Translations under genes and position numbers: made by a program
Shown here: positions 32,926 through 45,090 of the stretch, piece by piece
How the letters are laid out: each line of letters opens with the position of its first letter
Numbering within the stretch: the stretch's first letter is position 1
The notes under the pieces: generated by a model
The model's input: the letters and a program-made list of their open reading frames with translations, nothing else
Databases searched by the model: none
Told to the model about the DNA's origin: nothing
Source of the DNA: Pseudomonadota bacterium
GTDB taxonomy: Bacteria > Pseudomonadota > Gammaproteobacteria > Burkholderiales > Rhodocyclaceae
Length of the DNA stretch: 64,000 bases
NCBI GenBank assembly: GCA_021849505.1
Contig: JAJZSW010000004.1
Location: forward strand, 1-64,000
Direction of reading: 5' to 3'

Positions 32926-33672
32926 CTACCTGAAGCTCCTGAACTGCCGGCCGCTGATCCTCATCTGGCGGACGATGTCGTCCGGCCGGCAATCGGGGTG
33001 CGCCGCCAGTGCGATGCCCGACCACGCCGCGATCCAGCTTTGGACCTTTTCCTCCCCGACCTTGTACTGCGCGGCGACGGTGGCGACGGCCCTGCCGTCG
33101 GCGATCCGGCCGTCCGCGACCCAGCGCAGGTAGCGGATTGCCGCCTCGATGGCGGTTCTCGCCAGGGGATCGTCCGGCAGTTTCGCCGCCGTCGCCTCCC
33201 GGGCTCCACCCCGGAGTTGCCTGAGGCAATCTTCCAGGCTTCCCGCCACGATCAGGGCCGGCACGGCCAGCATCAGGTTCAGGGGCAGGCCGAAGTCCTC
33301 GATGGCCATGCCACGGTCGTCGCGCGTCCTTGCCGGATCAGCCTGTTCGATGCGATTGACCCGCGCCAGCAGGGTCTCCCCGCGTTCGACGTAGCCGCAC
33401 ACCTGCTTGCCCAGCGCCACGGCATAGCCGAGCTCGAAACAGGTGCCCGAATCCGGCTCCGCCCCGCGAAACGGGTTGAGGTTGGCGACGACCGCCTGCG
33501 CCTGCCGGATCAGCTCGAGGTTGGCCGCGAAGATCCTGTCCGGCGCGGTCTCGCCGTGGTCGATGGGCAGCAGCGGCTCGCAGCCATGGCGGCGGCAGAT
33601 TTCCCGGGCGGATTCGGCCCACTCGAGGACATCGGGGCGGAAGACGTCGGGACCGGCGAGGTAGATTTTCAT
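32926..33672 (-). CDS. Nucleoside 2-deoxyribosyltransferase-like protein with C-terminal extension
   Basis: KIYLAGPDVFRPD...ANLNPFRGAEPDSGTCFELGYAVALGK; C-terminal about 80 aa extra helical region. Confidence 0.82.
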   Translation of the reverse strand: MKIYLAGPDVFRPDVLEWAESAREICRRHGCEPLLPIDHGETAPDRIFAANLELIRQAQAVVANLNPFRGAEPDSGTCFELGYAVALGKQVCGYVERGETLLARVNRIEQADPARTRDDRGMAIEDFGLPLNLMLAVPALIVAGSLEDCLRQLRGGAREATAAKLPDDPLARTAIEAAIRYLRWVADGRIADGRAVATVAAQYKVGEEKVQSWIAAWSGIALAAHPDCRPDDIVRQMRISGRQFRSFR

Positions 33673-33750
33673 GGGCGGGGATGATCGGCAGGAAGTCCAG
33701 GGAGTTTACCGGTCCGTACAATGGCGGTTTTTTTGCACGGGAGATTCCTG

Positions 33751-34407
33751 ATGGACATTGCCAAGATCGCCTTGAGCCGCCACACCTGCAAGGCCTACGA
33801 CCCGGGCCGCAAGATTCCGGCCGAGCAGGTCGAGCAGCTCAAGACGCTGCTGCGCCATGCGCCCTCCTCGGTGAATTCGCAGCCCTGGCATTTCATCGTC
33901 GCTGCCAGCGATGCCGCCAAGGCGCGCATCGCCAGGGCGACCGAGCACCCGGTGTATGCGGCCAACACGCCCAAGATCCTCGCTGCCTCGCATGTGGTGG
34001 TCTGCTGCGCGCGCACGACCATGGACGAGTCGCAGATCACGGCGATCACCGACCAGGAGGAGCGCGACGGCCGCTTCCCGAACGCCGAGGGCAAGGCGCT
34101 CCAGTTCAAGAGCCGCAGCTTCTACGTGAATCTGCACCGCTTCGACTTCCGTGACACCCAGCACTGGATGGAGAAGCAGGTCTATCTCGCGCTCGGCACC
34201 CTGCTGCTGGGCGCCGCCACGCTGGGCATCGACGCGACGCCGATCGAGGGCTTCGACAGCCGCGTCCTCAACGATGAGCTCGGCCTGCGCGAGCAGGGGC
34301 TGACCAGCGTGGTGCTCGCCGCGCTCGGCTATCGCGGCGCGGAGGATTTCAACGCCCGGCTGCCCAAGTCCAGGCTGCCCGCCGCGACGGTGATTTCCGA
34401 GCTTTGA
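33751..34407 (+). CDS. NfsB-like NAD(P)H nitroreductase
   Basis: SRHTCKAYDPG, HAPSSVNSQPWHFIV, C-terminal VVLAALGYR. Confidence 0.88.
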   Translation: MDIAKIALSRHTCKAYDPGRKIPAEQVEQLKTLLRHAPSSVNSQPWHFIVAASDAAKARIARATEHPVYAANTPKILAASHVVVCCARTTMDESQITAITDQEERDGRFPNAEGKALQFKSRSFYVNLHRFDFRDTQHWMEKQVYLALGTLLLGAATLGIDATPIEGFDSRVLNDELGLREQGLTSVVLAALGYRGAEDFNARLPKSRLPAATVISEL

Positions 34408-35108
34408 ACCCCGCCTTCCGCGCCGGTGCAGAAGCCGGCTTGCGCGCCTTCATCCCGCTGTCGGTCGGCTTCATTCCCTGGGCGATCGTCACCGGCATCG
34501 CCATGCGCGCCATCGGCATGGATGCCCTCGAATCGATGGGCATGAGCCTGCTCGTCTTCGCGGCGACCGCGCAGTTCGGCGCGCTGCCGCTGATCGCCAG
34601 CGGCGCGCCGCTGTGGCTGATCTTCGTCACGGGCATGGTCCTGAACCTGCGCTTCGTGATTTTCAGCGCGGCGATCGCGCCGGCCCTGCACGAGCAGTCG
34701 CTGGCGCGCCGCCTCGTCGGCGGCTTCCTGCTCACCGACGCGGCGTTCGCGGTGCTCGGCCCGGGACTCGCCGGCGCGCGCGACCCGGCCTGGCGCTGGG
34801 GCTATTACCTCGTCCCCTCGCTCTACGGCTGGCTGCTCTGGCAAGGCTTCGTGCTGGTCGGGGTCCTGGGCGCGGGCTTCTTCCCGCGCGACTGGTCGCT
34901 CGAGTTCATGGGCACGATCGCGCTGATGGTCATGGTCGTGCCGATGGTGCGCTCGCAGCCGATGCTGGTCGCCGCGCTGACGGGCGGCCTGGGCGCCGTG
35001 TTCCTGCGCGACCTGCCGCTGCGGCTCGGCCTGTTCGCCGCCATTCTGCTCGGCATCGCGGCGGGCTTCGCCGCCGAGCACTGGCGCAGGAAGGAGACGG
35101 CGGAATGA
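34404..35108 (+). CDS. azlC: AzlC-family branched-chain amino acid exporter subunit
   Basis: FRAGAEAGLRAFIPLSVGFIPWAIVTG; 4-bp overlap with azlD. Confidence 0.9.
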   Translation: MNPAFRAGAEAGLRAFIPLSVGFIPWAIVTGIAMRAIGMDALESMGMSLLVFAATAQFGALPLIASGAPLWLIFVTGMVLNLRFVIFSAAIAPALHEQSLARRLVGGFLLTDAAFAVLGPGLAGARDPAWRWGYYLVPSLYGWLLWQGFVLVGVLGAGFFPRDWSLEFMGTIALMVMVVPMVRSQPMLVAALTGGLGAVFLRDLPLRLGLFAAILLGIAAGFAAEHWRRKETAE

Positions 35109-35434
35109 TCGAAGGCGTCTGGCTGTGGATCGCGTTCCTGCTGCTGGGAGCCACCACGCTGATCACGCGCGGCAGCTTCATCGTGATCGGCGAGCGGGGC
35201 AGCCTGCCCCCGGTGCTGCAGCGCGCCCTGCGCTATGCGCCAGCCGCCGCCCTCTCGGCGCTGGTCGTGCCGGACCTGCTGCTCGTGCAGGGCGACCTCC
35301 AGCCCTTCAATCCCAAGCTGTTCGCCGGACTGGTCGTCATCGCGATCGCGCTGCGCTGGCGCAATCCCTGGCTGCCGTTCATCCTCGGCATGGGCGCGCT
35401 GTGGGCGGCCCGCTTCTTCGCCGGCCCGGCCTAG
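35105..35434 (+). CDS. azlD: AzlD-family exporter subunit
   Basis: LLGATTLITRGSFIV...LRYAPAAALSALVVPDLL. Confidence 0.88.
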   Translation: MIEGVWLWIAFLLLGATTLITRGSFIVIGERGSLPPVLQRALRYAPAAALSALVVPDLLLVQGDLQPFNPKLFAGLVVIAIALRWRNPWLPFILGMGALWAARFFAGPA

Positions 35435-35438
35435 CGCG

Positions 35439-35462
35439 TGCCGTCCCGCCAGCGCCGACTTT
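35439..35462 (-). repeat. Dispersed 24-bp repeat, copy E
   Basis: tgccgtcccgccagcgccgacttt. Confidence 0.92.
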
Positions 35463-35521
35463 CATATTGACGCCGGCACGCGATTCCTGAACACTGGACA
35501 CCCCCAATGCAGGAGACCGCC

Positions 35522-36373
35522 ATGAACCGTTTCCGCCTCGCTGCTTTCCTTTGCGCATTGAGTTTGTTCGGCAGCACCCACGCCGAAACACCGCGTCCGG
35601 CACTGCCGCTGTTCGACGCCCATCTCCACTACAACTGGGAACCCGCGCCGCACCTGCCGCTCGACCAGGTGCTGGCGCTGCTGCGCGCGCAGAACGTCAC
35701 GGGCATCCTCGCTACCAGCCGGCCGAACGACGGCACGCGCGCGCTCTACGAAGCTTCGCGCAGCACGGCGCGGGATCTCTGGGTCGTTCCCTTCATCCGC
35801 CCCTACCGCGTGCGGCCGGACATCCAGACCTGGATGAGCGATCCGCAGACCGAACAACTGATCGCCACGGAATTCGCGCGCGGCTACTATCGTGGCATCG
35901 GCGAGTTCCATCTGTCCGGCCAGGCCGCCGCTGCGCCGCAGGTGAAGACCACCGTGGCCTTCGCAGCGAAACACGACCTCTACCTGCACGCCCACGCCGA
36001 CGACGAGGCGCTCGAAATCCTCTTCCGGCACGACCCGCGGGCGAAAATCATCTGGGCGCATACCGGTTTTTCGACCGCGCCGGAAAAGGTCGAGGCCTAT
36101 CTGCAGCGCCATCCGACGCTCTGGTGCGAGTTGTCCTACCGCTACGGCATCACCGACGGCAGCGGCCGGCTGACGCCCGAATGGAAGCGACTCTTCGAGA
36201 AATACCCCGACCGCTTCCTGGTCGGCTCGGATACCTGGATCGATGAGCGCTGGGACAGCTACGCCGCCATCATGGGCGGCTACCGGCAGTGGCTGGCGCA
36301 GTTGCCGCCGGCGGTGGCGGAGCAGATCGCCTTCCGCAACGGCGAGCGGCTGTTTCAAAAATTGACGAAATAG
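35522..36373 (+). CDS. Exported amidohydrolase-type TIM-barrel metal-dependent hydrolase
   Basis: Signal peptide; LPLFDAHLHYNWEP; GSDTWIDERW. Confidence 0.8.
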   Translation: MNRFRLAAFLCALSLFGSTHAETPRPALPLFDAHLHYNWEPAPHLPLDQVLALLRAQNVTGILATSRPNDGTRALYEASRSTARDLWVVPFIRPYRVRPDIQTWMSDPQTEQLIATEFARGYYRGIGEFHLSGQAAAAPQVKTTVAFAAKHDLYLHAHADDEALEILFRHDPRAKIIWAHTGFSTAPEKVEAYLQRHPTLWCELSYRYGITDGSGRLTPEWKRLFEKYPDRFLVGSDTWIDERWDSYAAIMGGYRQWLAQLPPAVAEQIAFRNGERLFQKLTK

Positions 36374-36431
36374 GCCGCTGGCCGGCGGGCAATTGGGGGA
36401 AAATCCGCCAGCGCCACTCTTTGTCCCGATC

Positions 36432-37619
36432 ATGCCCGCATCCGCATCCAACGCCCCCCGCAGCGCCGGCCGCATCCTCGTCGTTCTCGCCGTCATCATC
36501 GCCCTCGCCGCCGCCGGCTGGTACTGGCGCGAACAGTCGGCCGCGCCGCCGGCCAAGAAGGGGCCGGGCGCCATCCCCGTCGTCAGCGCCGCTGTCGCCA
36601 CGGCCGATGTGCCGGTGCGCCTCGCCGCCAACGGCACGGTCAGCGCACTGCAGTCCGTCGAGGTGCGCGCCCAGATCAGTGCGACGATCCGCGCGGTTCA
36701 CGTCAAGGAAGGCCAGTTCGTCAAGCGCGGCGAGCGGCTGTTCACGCTGGATACGCGCACCGAGGAGGCGAACCTCGGCAAGGCGGCGGCGCAGGTCGCC
36801 AAAAGCCGCGCGGATCTCGCCAATGCCGAGCGCAACCTGAAACGGCAGCGCGAACTCTTCGCGCAGAAATTCATCTCGCAGACGGCGCTCGACGCGGTGC
36901 AGAACCAGGTCGACAGCCTGCGCGCCCAGGTCGCGGCCGATCTCGCCGTGGTCGAAGCCGGCCGCGTCGCGCGCGGATACGGCGAGATCGTCGCGCCGAT
37001 TGCCGGCCGCATCGGCGCGGTGAATGTCTATCCGGGCAGCCTGGCGCAGCCGAGTGGCACGCCGCTGGTCAGCATCACGCAGATTGACCCGATCAACGTC
37101 AGCTTCACGCTGCCCGAGCGCGAACTGCCCCAGCTGCAACAATCGATGGCGCAGGGCGCGGTCGCGGTGGCGGCCCGTCTCGACGCGGACAGCCCGGCGA
37201 CGCGTAACGGCAAGCTGGTCTTCATCGACAACGCGGTCGACAGCGGCAGCGGCACGATCCGGCTCAAGGCGCAGTTCGACAATCCCGACAGCCGGCTCTG
37301 GCCGGGCATGTTCGTCACTGTGAGCCTCTCGCCGCGGACCCTGACCAACGTCCTCACCGTTCCGGTCCAGGCGGTGCAGACCGGGCCGGAGCGGAAGTTC
37401 CTCTACGTGATCGACGCGGAGAACAAGGTCGGCATCGCGCCGGTGCGCGTCCTGCTGGTGCAGGATGGCCGCGCCGTCATCGAGGGGCCGGATGCCGGCA
37501 CCCGCGTGGTTGTCGAAGGCGCGCAGAACCTGCGCCCCGGCAGCACGGTCGCCGAAGCGCGGCCGGACGACCCCAAGGCGCCCTCCGGCGCAGGAAAAGG
37601 CAAGCAGAAGCCATCATGA
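36432..37619 (+). CDS. RND efflux periplasmic adaptor subunit
   Basis: Membrane-fusion protein layout; VHVKEGQFVKRGERLFTLD, APIAGRIG. Confidence 0.93.
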   Translation: MPASASNAPRSAGRILVVLAVIIALAAAGWYWREQSAAPPAKKGPGAIPVVSAAVATADVPVRLAANGTVSALQSVEVRAQISATIRAVHVKEGQFVKRGERLFTLDTRTEEANLGKAAAQVAKSRADLANAERNLKRQRELFAQKFISQTALDAVQNQVDSLRAQVAADLAVVEAGRVARGYGEIVAPIAGRIGAVNVYPGSLAQPSGTPLVSITQIDPINVSFTLPERELPQLQQSMAQGAVAVAARLDADSPATRNGKLVFIDNAVDSGSGTIRLKAQFDNPDSRLWPGMFVTVSLSPRTLTNVLTVPVQAVQTGPERKFLYVIDAENKVGIAPVRVLLVQDGRAVIEGPDAGTRVVVEGAQNLRPGSTVAEARPDDPKAPSGAGKGKQKPS

Positions 37620-40600
37620 ACCTCTCGGAACTCTGCATCCGCCGTCCGGTGATGACGGTGCTGCTGTCGGCCTCCGCCATCGTCGCCGGCATTCTCGCCT
37701 ACATCGGCCTGCCGATCGCCGCGTTGCCGAGTTACGACGCGCCGACGATTTCCGTCACCGCCAACCTGCCCGGCGCGAGCCCGGAGACCATGGCCGCGTC
37801 GGTCGCCACGCCGCTCGAGCGGCAGTTCTCGACGATCGCCGGACTGGAAGTGATGAGCTCGACCTCGACGCTCGGCAGCACTTCGATCACGCTCGAGTTC
37901 GCCCAGGACCGCAGCATCGACAGCGCCGCCATCGACGTGCAGGCCGCGCTGCTGCGCGCCCAGCGGTCCATGCCGGCGGAAATGACCACGCCGCCGGCCT
38001 ATCGCAAGGTCAATCCGGCCGACGCCCCGATCGTCTTCCTTTCGCTCACCTCGCCGTCGATGCCGCTGTCGGACGTGAACAACTTCGCCGACAAGCTGAT
38101 CGCGCCGACGCTTTCCACCCTGCCGGGTGTCGCCCAGGTCAATATCAACGGCCAGAAAAAGTTCGCGGTGCGCATCCGCGTCGATGCCGAGGCGCTCGCC
38201 GCGCGCAACCTGACGCTGGAAGACATCGCCACCGCCCTGCGCGGCGCCAACGCGAACTCGCCGGTCGGGGTACTGGAAGGACCGCGCCAGACGCTGACCA
38301 TCCAGGCCAACCGCCAGCTCGAAAACGCGGAAGCCTTTGCGCGCCTGATCGTCGCCACGGCGCCCGGGGGGCGTCCGGTGCGCCTGGCCGATGTCGCCGT
38401 CGTCGAAGACAGCGTCGAATCGGTCAAGACCGCGAGCTGGGTAAACGGCGAGCGTGGCATCACCCTTTCGGTGCTGCGCCAGCCGGGCGCGAACACCGTG
38501 GCGACCGTCGACGCGATCCGCGCCGCCCTGCCCGGCCTGATCGCCCAGATGCCCGGCTCGGTCGAACTGAAGCTGCGCAACGACCGTGCGCGCTCGATCC
38601 GCGAGGCGATCCACGACGTGCAGGTCACGCTCGCCTTCACGATGGCGCTGGTCGTCGGCGTCATCTTCCTGTTCCTGCGCAAGCCGAGTGCGACCATCAT
38701 CCCGGCGCTCTCGCTGCCGATCTCCCTGCTCGGCACGGTGGCGCTGATGCGCGCGTTCGGCTACACGCTCGACAACATCTCGCTGCTGGCGATCACGCTG
38801 GCGGTCGGCCTCGTGGTGGATGACGCCGTCGTCGTGCTCGAAAACATCGTGCGCCACGTCGAGAACGGCGAGAAGCCGCTGCAGGCGGCCCTGCGCGGCG
38901 CGAAGGAAGTCAGTTTCACGATCGTGTCGATTTCCGTTTCCCTGGTCGCAGTGTTCATTCCGATCTTCTTCATGCCCGGCGTGATCGGCCTGCTGTTCCA
39001 TGAATTCGCCGCGGTCGTCGGCATCGCCGTCCTCATTTCGGCGCTCGTGTCCCTGACGCTGATCCCGATGCTGGCGAGCCGCTTCATCCGCCACGAGGAG
39101 GCCGCAAGCCGCAGCCTGCGCCTGACGGCCTGGTTCGAGCGCGGTTTCGCGGCGACGCTGCGGCTCTACGAGCGGGCGCTCGACTGGTCGCTCGGGCACA
39201 GCCGCAGCGTTCTCGCGCTGGCTTTTGCCACCTTCGCCGCGACCTGGTGGCTGTTCGTCGTGCTGCCCAAGGGCTTTTTCCCCAACGAGGACATCGGCCA
39301 GGCCATCGTCACCGTCGAGGCCGTCGAGGACATTTCCTTTCCGGCGATGACCGAGTTGCTGCAGCGCACCAGCGACGTGATCCGCGCCAACCCGGCGGTG
39401 GATACCCTGATCGTGCATGCCAACGACAGCAACAGCGGCCGCATGTTCATGGCCCTCAAGCCCAGCGGCCAGCGCCCGCACATCGACAAGGTGGTCGAGA
39501 GCCTGCGCCGGGAAACGCGCGCCATCCCCGGCGTCAATGTCTTCATCAACCCGATGCAGAACCTGCGCCTCGGCGGGCGGGTCAGCAAGAGCCGCTACCA
39601 GTACATCCTGCGCAGCGTGAAGGCGGGCGAACTGCGCGCGTCGGCCGACGGCATGGTGACGCGCCTACGCGAGGATCCGCTGTTCCGCGACGTCACCACC
39701 GATGCCCAGATCAAGAGCCTGCAGGCGCGCCTCGAGATCGACCGCGACAAGGCCAACCTGCTCGGCGTGCAGATCGCCGACATCCGCACCGCCCTCTACA
39801 GCGCCTTCGGCGAACGGCAGGTCTCGACGATCTTCACTTCGAGCGACAGCTACCAGGTGATCCTGCAGCTGGGCGCGGAAGACCGCGCCGAGGAAAGCGC
39901 CTTCGACAAAATTTATCTGCGTGCGAAGGGTGGCGCCCTCGTCCCGCTGGCGAGCCTCGCGACGGTCGAGCGCGAAGTCGGCCCGCTGTCGATCAACCAC
40001 GCCGGCCAGCTCACGGCGATCACGATTTCCTTCAACCTCGCGCCGAACGCGGCGCTCGGCGATGCTTCGCGCAACATCGAAAAGTACCGGCAGGAGCTCA
40101 ACTTCCCGGCCAGCATCCTGACCAGCTGGGGCGGCGATGCGGCCGCCTTCCAGGCCTCGCAGACCAGCCAGTGGATCCTGATCGCCGCCGCGCTGCTGGT
40201 CATCTACGTGCTGCTCGGCGTGCTCTACGAGAGCTACATCCACCCGCTGACGATCCTCGCCGGCCTGCCCTCCGCGGCCGTCGGTGCGCTGTGCCTGCTC
40301 TGGCTGTTCCGCATGGACCTTTCGATCATCGCCATGATCGGCATCCTGATGCTGATCGGCATCGTCAAGAAGAACGCCATCATGATGATCGACTTCGCGC
40401 TCGCCGCGCAGCGCGAACAGGGCATGGACCCGCGCGCGGCGATCCGCAGCGCCTGCCTGATCCGCTTCCGGCCGATCATGATGACCACCTCGGCCGCGCT
40501 GATGGGCGCGCTGCCGATCGCGCTCGGCCTCGGCGCGGGCGCCGAGTTGCGCCAGCCGCTCGGCCTCTCGGTCGTCGGCGGCCTGCTCTTCTCGCAGGCG

Positions 40601-40684
40601 ATCACGCTGCTCATCACGCCGGTGATCTACCTCGCGCTCGACCGCTACTCGGGCAGCGGGCCGCTCAGGATCGATGGAAAGTAA
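37616..40684 (+). CDS. RND efflux transporter permease (HAE1-like)
   Basis: 1022 aa; IRRPVMTVLLSASAIVAG, GLVVDDAVVVLENI, GIVKKNAIMMIDFAL. Confidence 0.95.
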   Translation: MNLSELCIRRPVMTVLLSASAIVAGILAYIGLPIAALPSYDAPTISVTANLPGASPETMAASVATPLERQFSTIAGLEVMSSTSTLGSTSITLEFAQDRSIDSAAIDVQAALLRAQRSMPAEMTTPPAYRKVNPADAPIVFLSLTSPSMPLSDVNNFADKLIAPTLSTLPGVAQVNINGQKKFAVRIRVDAEALAARNLTLEDIATALRGANANSPVGVLEGPRQTLTIQANRQLENAEAFARLIVATAPGGRPVRLADVAVVEDSVESVKTASWVNGERGITLSVLRQPGANTVATVDAIRAALPGLIAQMPGSVELKLRNDRARSIREAIHDVQVTLAFTMALVVGVIFLFLRKPSATIIPALSLPISLLGTVALMRAFGYTLDNISLLAITLAVGLVVDDAVVVLENIVRHVENGEKPLQAALRGAKEVSFTIVSISVSLVAVFIPIFFMPGVIGLLFHEFAAVVGIAVLISALVSLTLIPMLASRFIRHEEAASRSLRLTAWFERGFAATLRLYERALDWSLGHSRSVLALAFATFAATWWLFVVLPKGFFPNEDIGQAIVTVEAVEDISFPAMTELLQRTSDVIRANPAVDTLIVHANDSNSGRMFMALKPSGQRPHIDKVVESLRRETRAIPGVNVFINPMQNLRLGGRVSKSRYQYILRSVKAGELRASADGMVTRLREDPLFRDVTTDAQIKSLQARLEIDRDKANLLGVQIADIRTALYSAFGERQVSTIFTSSDSYQVILQLGAEDRAEESAFDKIYLRAKGGALVPLASLATVEREVGPLSINHAGQLTAITISFNLAPNAALGDASRNIEKYRQELNFPASILTSWGGDAAAFQASQTSQWILIAAALLVIYVLLGVLYESYIHPLTILAGLPSAAVGALCLLWLFRMDLSIIAMIGILMLIGIVKKNAIMMIDFALAAQREQGMDPRAAIRSACLIRFRPIMMTTSAALMGALPIALGLGAGAELRQPLGLSVVGGLLFSQAITLLITPVIYLALDRYSGSGPLRIDGK

Positions 40685-40690
40685 ACCGGG

Positions 40691-40714
40691 TGCCGTCTTG
40701 CCAGCGCCGACTTT
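40691..40714 (-). repeat. Dispersed 24-bp repeat, copy F
   Basis: tgccgtcttgccagcgccgacttt. Confidence 0.92.
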
Positions 40715-40741
40715 CGCAAAAATTGCTATGCTTCGATAATT

Positions 40742-41272
40742 ATGAACACCGATACCCGCCCCTTCCTGTATCGCGATATCGAGTATCTCGGCGGCGCAAG
40801 CGGCTTCGTCGACACCGTGCTCGAAGCAATCAACAGGGAAGTGCTGTTCGACGAGTTCTACCACTACGAAATCGAGGAACTCTGCCAGTTCATGCACTGC
40901 TTCAGCGCTCCCGCCGGCACGGTGCTGCTGCAGGAGGGCGAGGAAGGCGACCATCTGATCCTGCTGCTCGCGGGCCAGGTCATCGTGCGCAAGACCGATA
41001 TCGGCGGCACGGTGCATAGCCTGGCGATGGTCGGGCCGGGCAGCATCCTCGGCGAGATGTCGCTGATCGACGGCGAGCGGCGCTTCGCCAGTTGCGTCAC
41101 TGCCGAACCGACGCGCTTCGCGGTCATGTCGAAATCCGAGCTCAACGAAATTCTCGCCTTGCACCCGCGCCTGGCGAACAAATTCCTGACCATGCTGCTC
41201 CAGATGATGGTCAGCCGCCTGCGCGACATGGGCACGCGCGCGATCTCACCCCTTTCCAAGCCGCTCGTCTAG
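40742..41272 (+). CDS. Cyclic nucleotide-binding (cNMP) domain protein without DNA-binding domain
   Basis: PAGTVLLQEGEEGDHLILLLAGQVIV...GPGSILGEMSLIDGERR. Confidence 0.87.
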   Translation: MNTDTRPFLYRDIEYLGGASGFVDTVLEAINREVLFDEFYHYEIEELCQFMHCFSAPAGTVLLQEGEEGDHLILLLAGQVIVRKTDIGGTVHSLAMVGPGSILGEMSLIDGERRFASCVTAEPTRFAVMSKSELNEILALHPRLANKFLTMLLQMMVSRLRDMGTRAISPLSKPLV

Positions 41273-41328
41273 CGGTCTAATCCAGATCGATCGGCAGATC
41301 GTTCTGCCTGCAGACATTCGTCACCGCC

Positions 41329-43239
<1,911 letters not shown>

Positions 43240-43332
43240 TAAATACTTTGTATCCACCGAGCCATCCGGACTTCGCATAATGCTGCCCCGCAGCATGACT
43301 GCTCCCACAAGGGCGAAACGGAATGGACAAAA

Positions 43333-45090
43333 ATGGAAACCATCCAGACTGATGTAGCCATCATCGGCGCCGGCGGCGCCGGACTGCGCGCCGCAATCGC
43401 TCTCGCGGAAACCGATCCAAAACTTCGCATTGCCCTGATCTCCAAGGTTTATCCCATGCGCAGCCACACCTGCGCGGCGGAAGGCGGCGCGGCCGGCGTG
43501 ATCAAGCCGGACGACAGTTTTGATATCCATTTCGACGATACCGTGGGTGGCGGCGACTGGCTCTCCGACCAGGACTGCGTCGAGTATTTCGTGCATGAAG
43601 CGCCGAAGGAACTGCTCCAGCTCGAACACTGGGGCTGCCCGTGGAATCGCGAGCCGGACGGCTCGGTCGCCGTGCGTCCCTTCGGCGGCATGAAGAAGAA
43701 GCGCACCTGGTTCGCCGCCGACAAGTCCGGCTTCCACATCCTGCACACGCTGTTCCAGACCTCGCTGCAGTTCGACTCGATCAAGCGCTACGACGAGTAT
43801 TTCGCGCTCGACCTGCTGGTCGACGCCGGCCGTTGCCAGGGCCTCACCGCGATGGACATGCGCAGCGGCCAGCTGCGCCAATTCCACGCCAGGGCGGTGA
43901 TCATCGCCGGCGGCGGCGCGGGGCGCATGTTCCCTTTCACCACCAACGGGGCGATCAAGACCGGCGACGGCATGGCGATGGCCTACCGCGCCGGCGCGCC
44001 GCTGAAGGACATGGAGTTCGTGCAGTACCACCCGACCGGCCTGCCGAACACCGGCAGCCTGCTCACCGAGGCCTGCCGCGGCGAGGGTGGCATCCTCGTC
44101 AACAAGCACGGTCGCCGCTACCTGCAGGACTACGGCATGGGGCCGGAAACGCCGGTCGGCCAGCCGCAGCTCAAGACCATGGAGCTCGGCCCGCGCGACC
44201 GCGTCAGCCAGGCCTACTGGCACGAACTGCAGAAGGGCAACACCGTCACGACGCCCTGGGGCGAATGCGTGCTGCTCGACATGCGCCACCTCGGCACGAA
44301 GAAGATCAACGAGCGCCTGCCGCTGGTGCGCGAGCTGGCCGAAAGCTACCTCGGCGTCGACATCGTCAAGGACCCCGTGCCGATCCGCCCGGTCGTGCAT
44401 TACATGATGGGCGGCATCTCGACCAACACGCAGGCGGCCACGCCCCTGCCGGGCCTGTTCGCCGCCGGCGAATGCGCCTGCGTCAGCCTCAACGGCGCGA
44501 ACCGCCTCGGCTCGAACTCGCTCGTCGAGCTGCTGGTGTTCGGCCGCCGTGCCGCGCTCTCCGCCATCGAGCACATCGAGAAGACTCCCGCCGCCAATAC
44601 CGCCGCGCTGGAAGCCTGCGCCGACCAGACGCAGCAGCGCATCCGCGCGCTGTTCTCGCGCACCGCCGGCACCGAGTCGGTCGCCGGCCTGCGCAAGGAA
44701 ATGATGACCACGATGGAGGAGCATGCCGGCATCTACCGCACCGAAGCCGGCCTGCAGGCAGCCGTCGCCAGGATCCATGAACTGCGCGAGCGCTACCGCC
44801 GCGTCGTGCTGACCGACAGGACCAACGTCTATAACACCGACCTGTTCCAGACGCTCGAACTCGGCTCGATGCTCGACTGCGCCGAAGCCGTCACGGTCGG
44901 CGCGCTGGCGCGCAAGGAATCACGCGGTGCCCACCAGCGCCTCGACTTCCCCGAACGCGACGACAAGAACTTCCTGCGCCACACCATGGTGTATCACCAG
45001 GGCGCCGATGCGCCGCGCATCGATTACCTCGACGTTGTCATCACCAGGTCGCAACCGGGCATCCGCGACTACTCGGGGGGCCATCAATGA
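43333..45090 (+). CDS. frdA: Fumarate reductase flavoprotein subunit
   Basis: IGAGGAGLRAAIALAE, RSHTCAAEGGAAGV, HYMMGGISTN; followed by FrdBCD-type subunits. Confidence 0.92.
   Translation: METIQTDVAIIGAGGAGLRAAIALAETDPKLRIALISKVYPMRSHTCAAEGGAAGVIKPDDSFDIHFDDTVGGGDWLSDQDCVEYFVHEAPKELLQLEHWGCPWNREPDGSVAVRPFGGMKKKRTWFAADKSGFHILHTLFQTSLQFDSIKRYDEYFALDLLVDAGRCQGLTAMDMRSGQLRQFHARAVIIAGGGAGRMFPFTTNGAIKTGDGMAMAYRAGAPLKDMEFVQYHPTGLPNTGSLLTEACRGEGGILVNKHGRRYLQDYGMGPETPVGQPQLKTMELGPRDRVSQAYWHELQKGNTVTTPWGECVLLDMRHLGTKKINERLPLVRELAESYLGVDIVKDPVPIRPVVHYMMGGISTNTQAATPLPGLFAAGECACVSLNGANRLGSNSLVELLVFGRRAALSAIEHIEKTPAANTAALEACADQTQQRIRALFSRTAGTESVAGLRKEMMTTMEEHAGIYRTEAGLQAAVARIHELRERYRRVVLTDRTNVYNTDLFQTLELGSMLDCAEAVTVGALARKESRGAHQRLDFPERDDKNFLRHTMVYHQGADAPRIDYLDVVITRSQPGIRDYSGGHQ

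Noticed and set aside
37403-39481. 692-aa minus-strand ORF opposite the RND permease
   Set aside because: Low-complexity H/R/D-rich translation typical of antisense frames in high-GC DNA.
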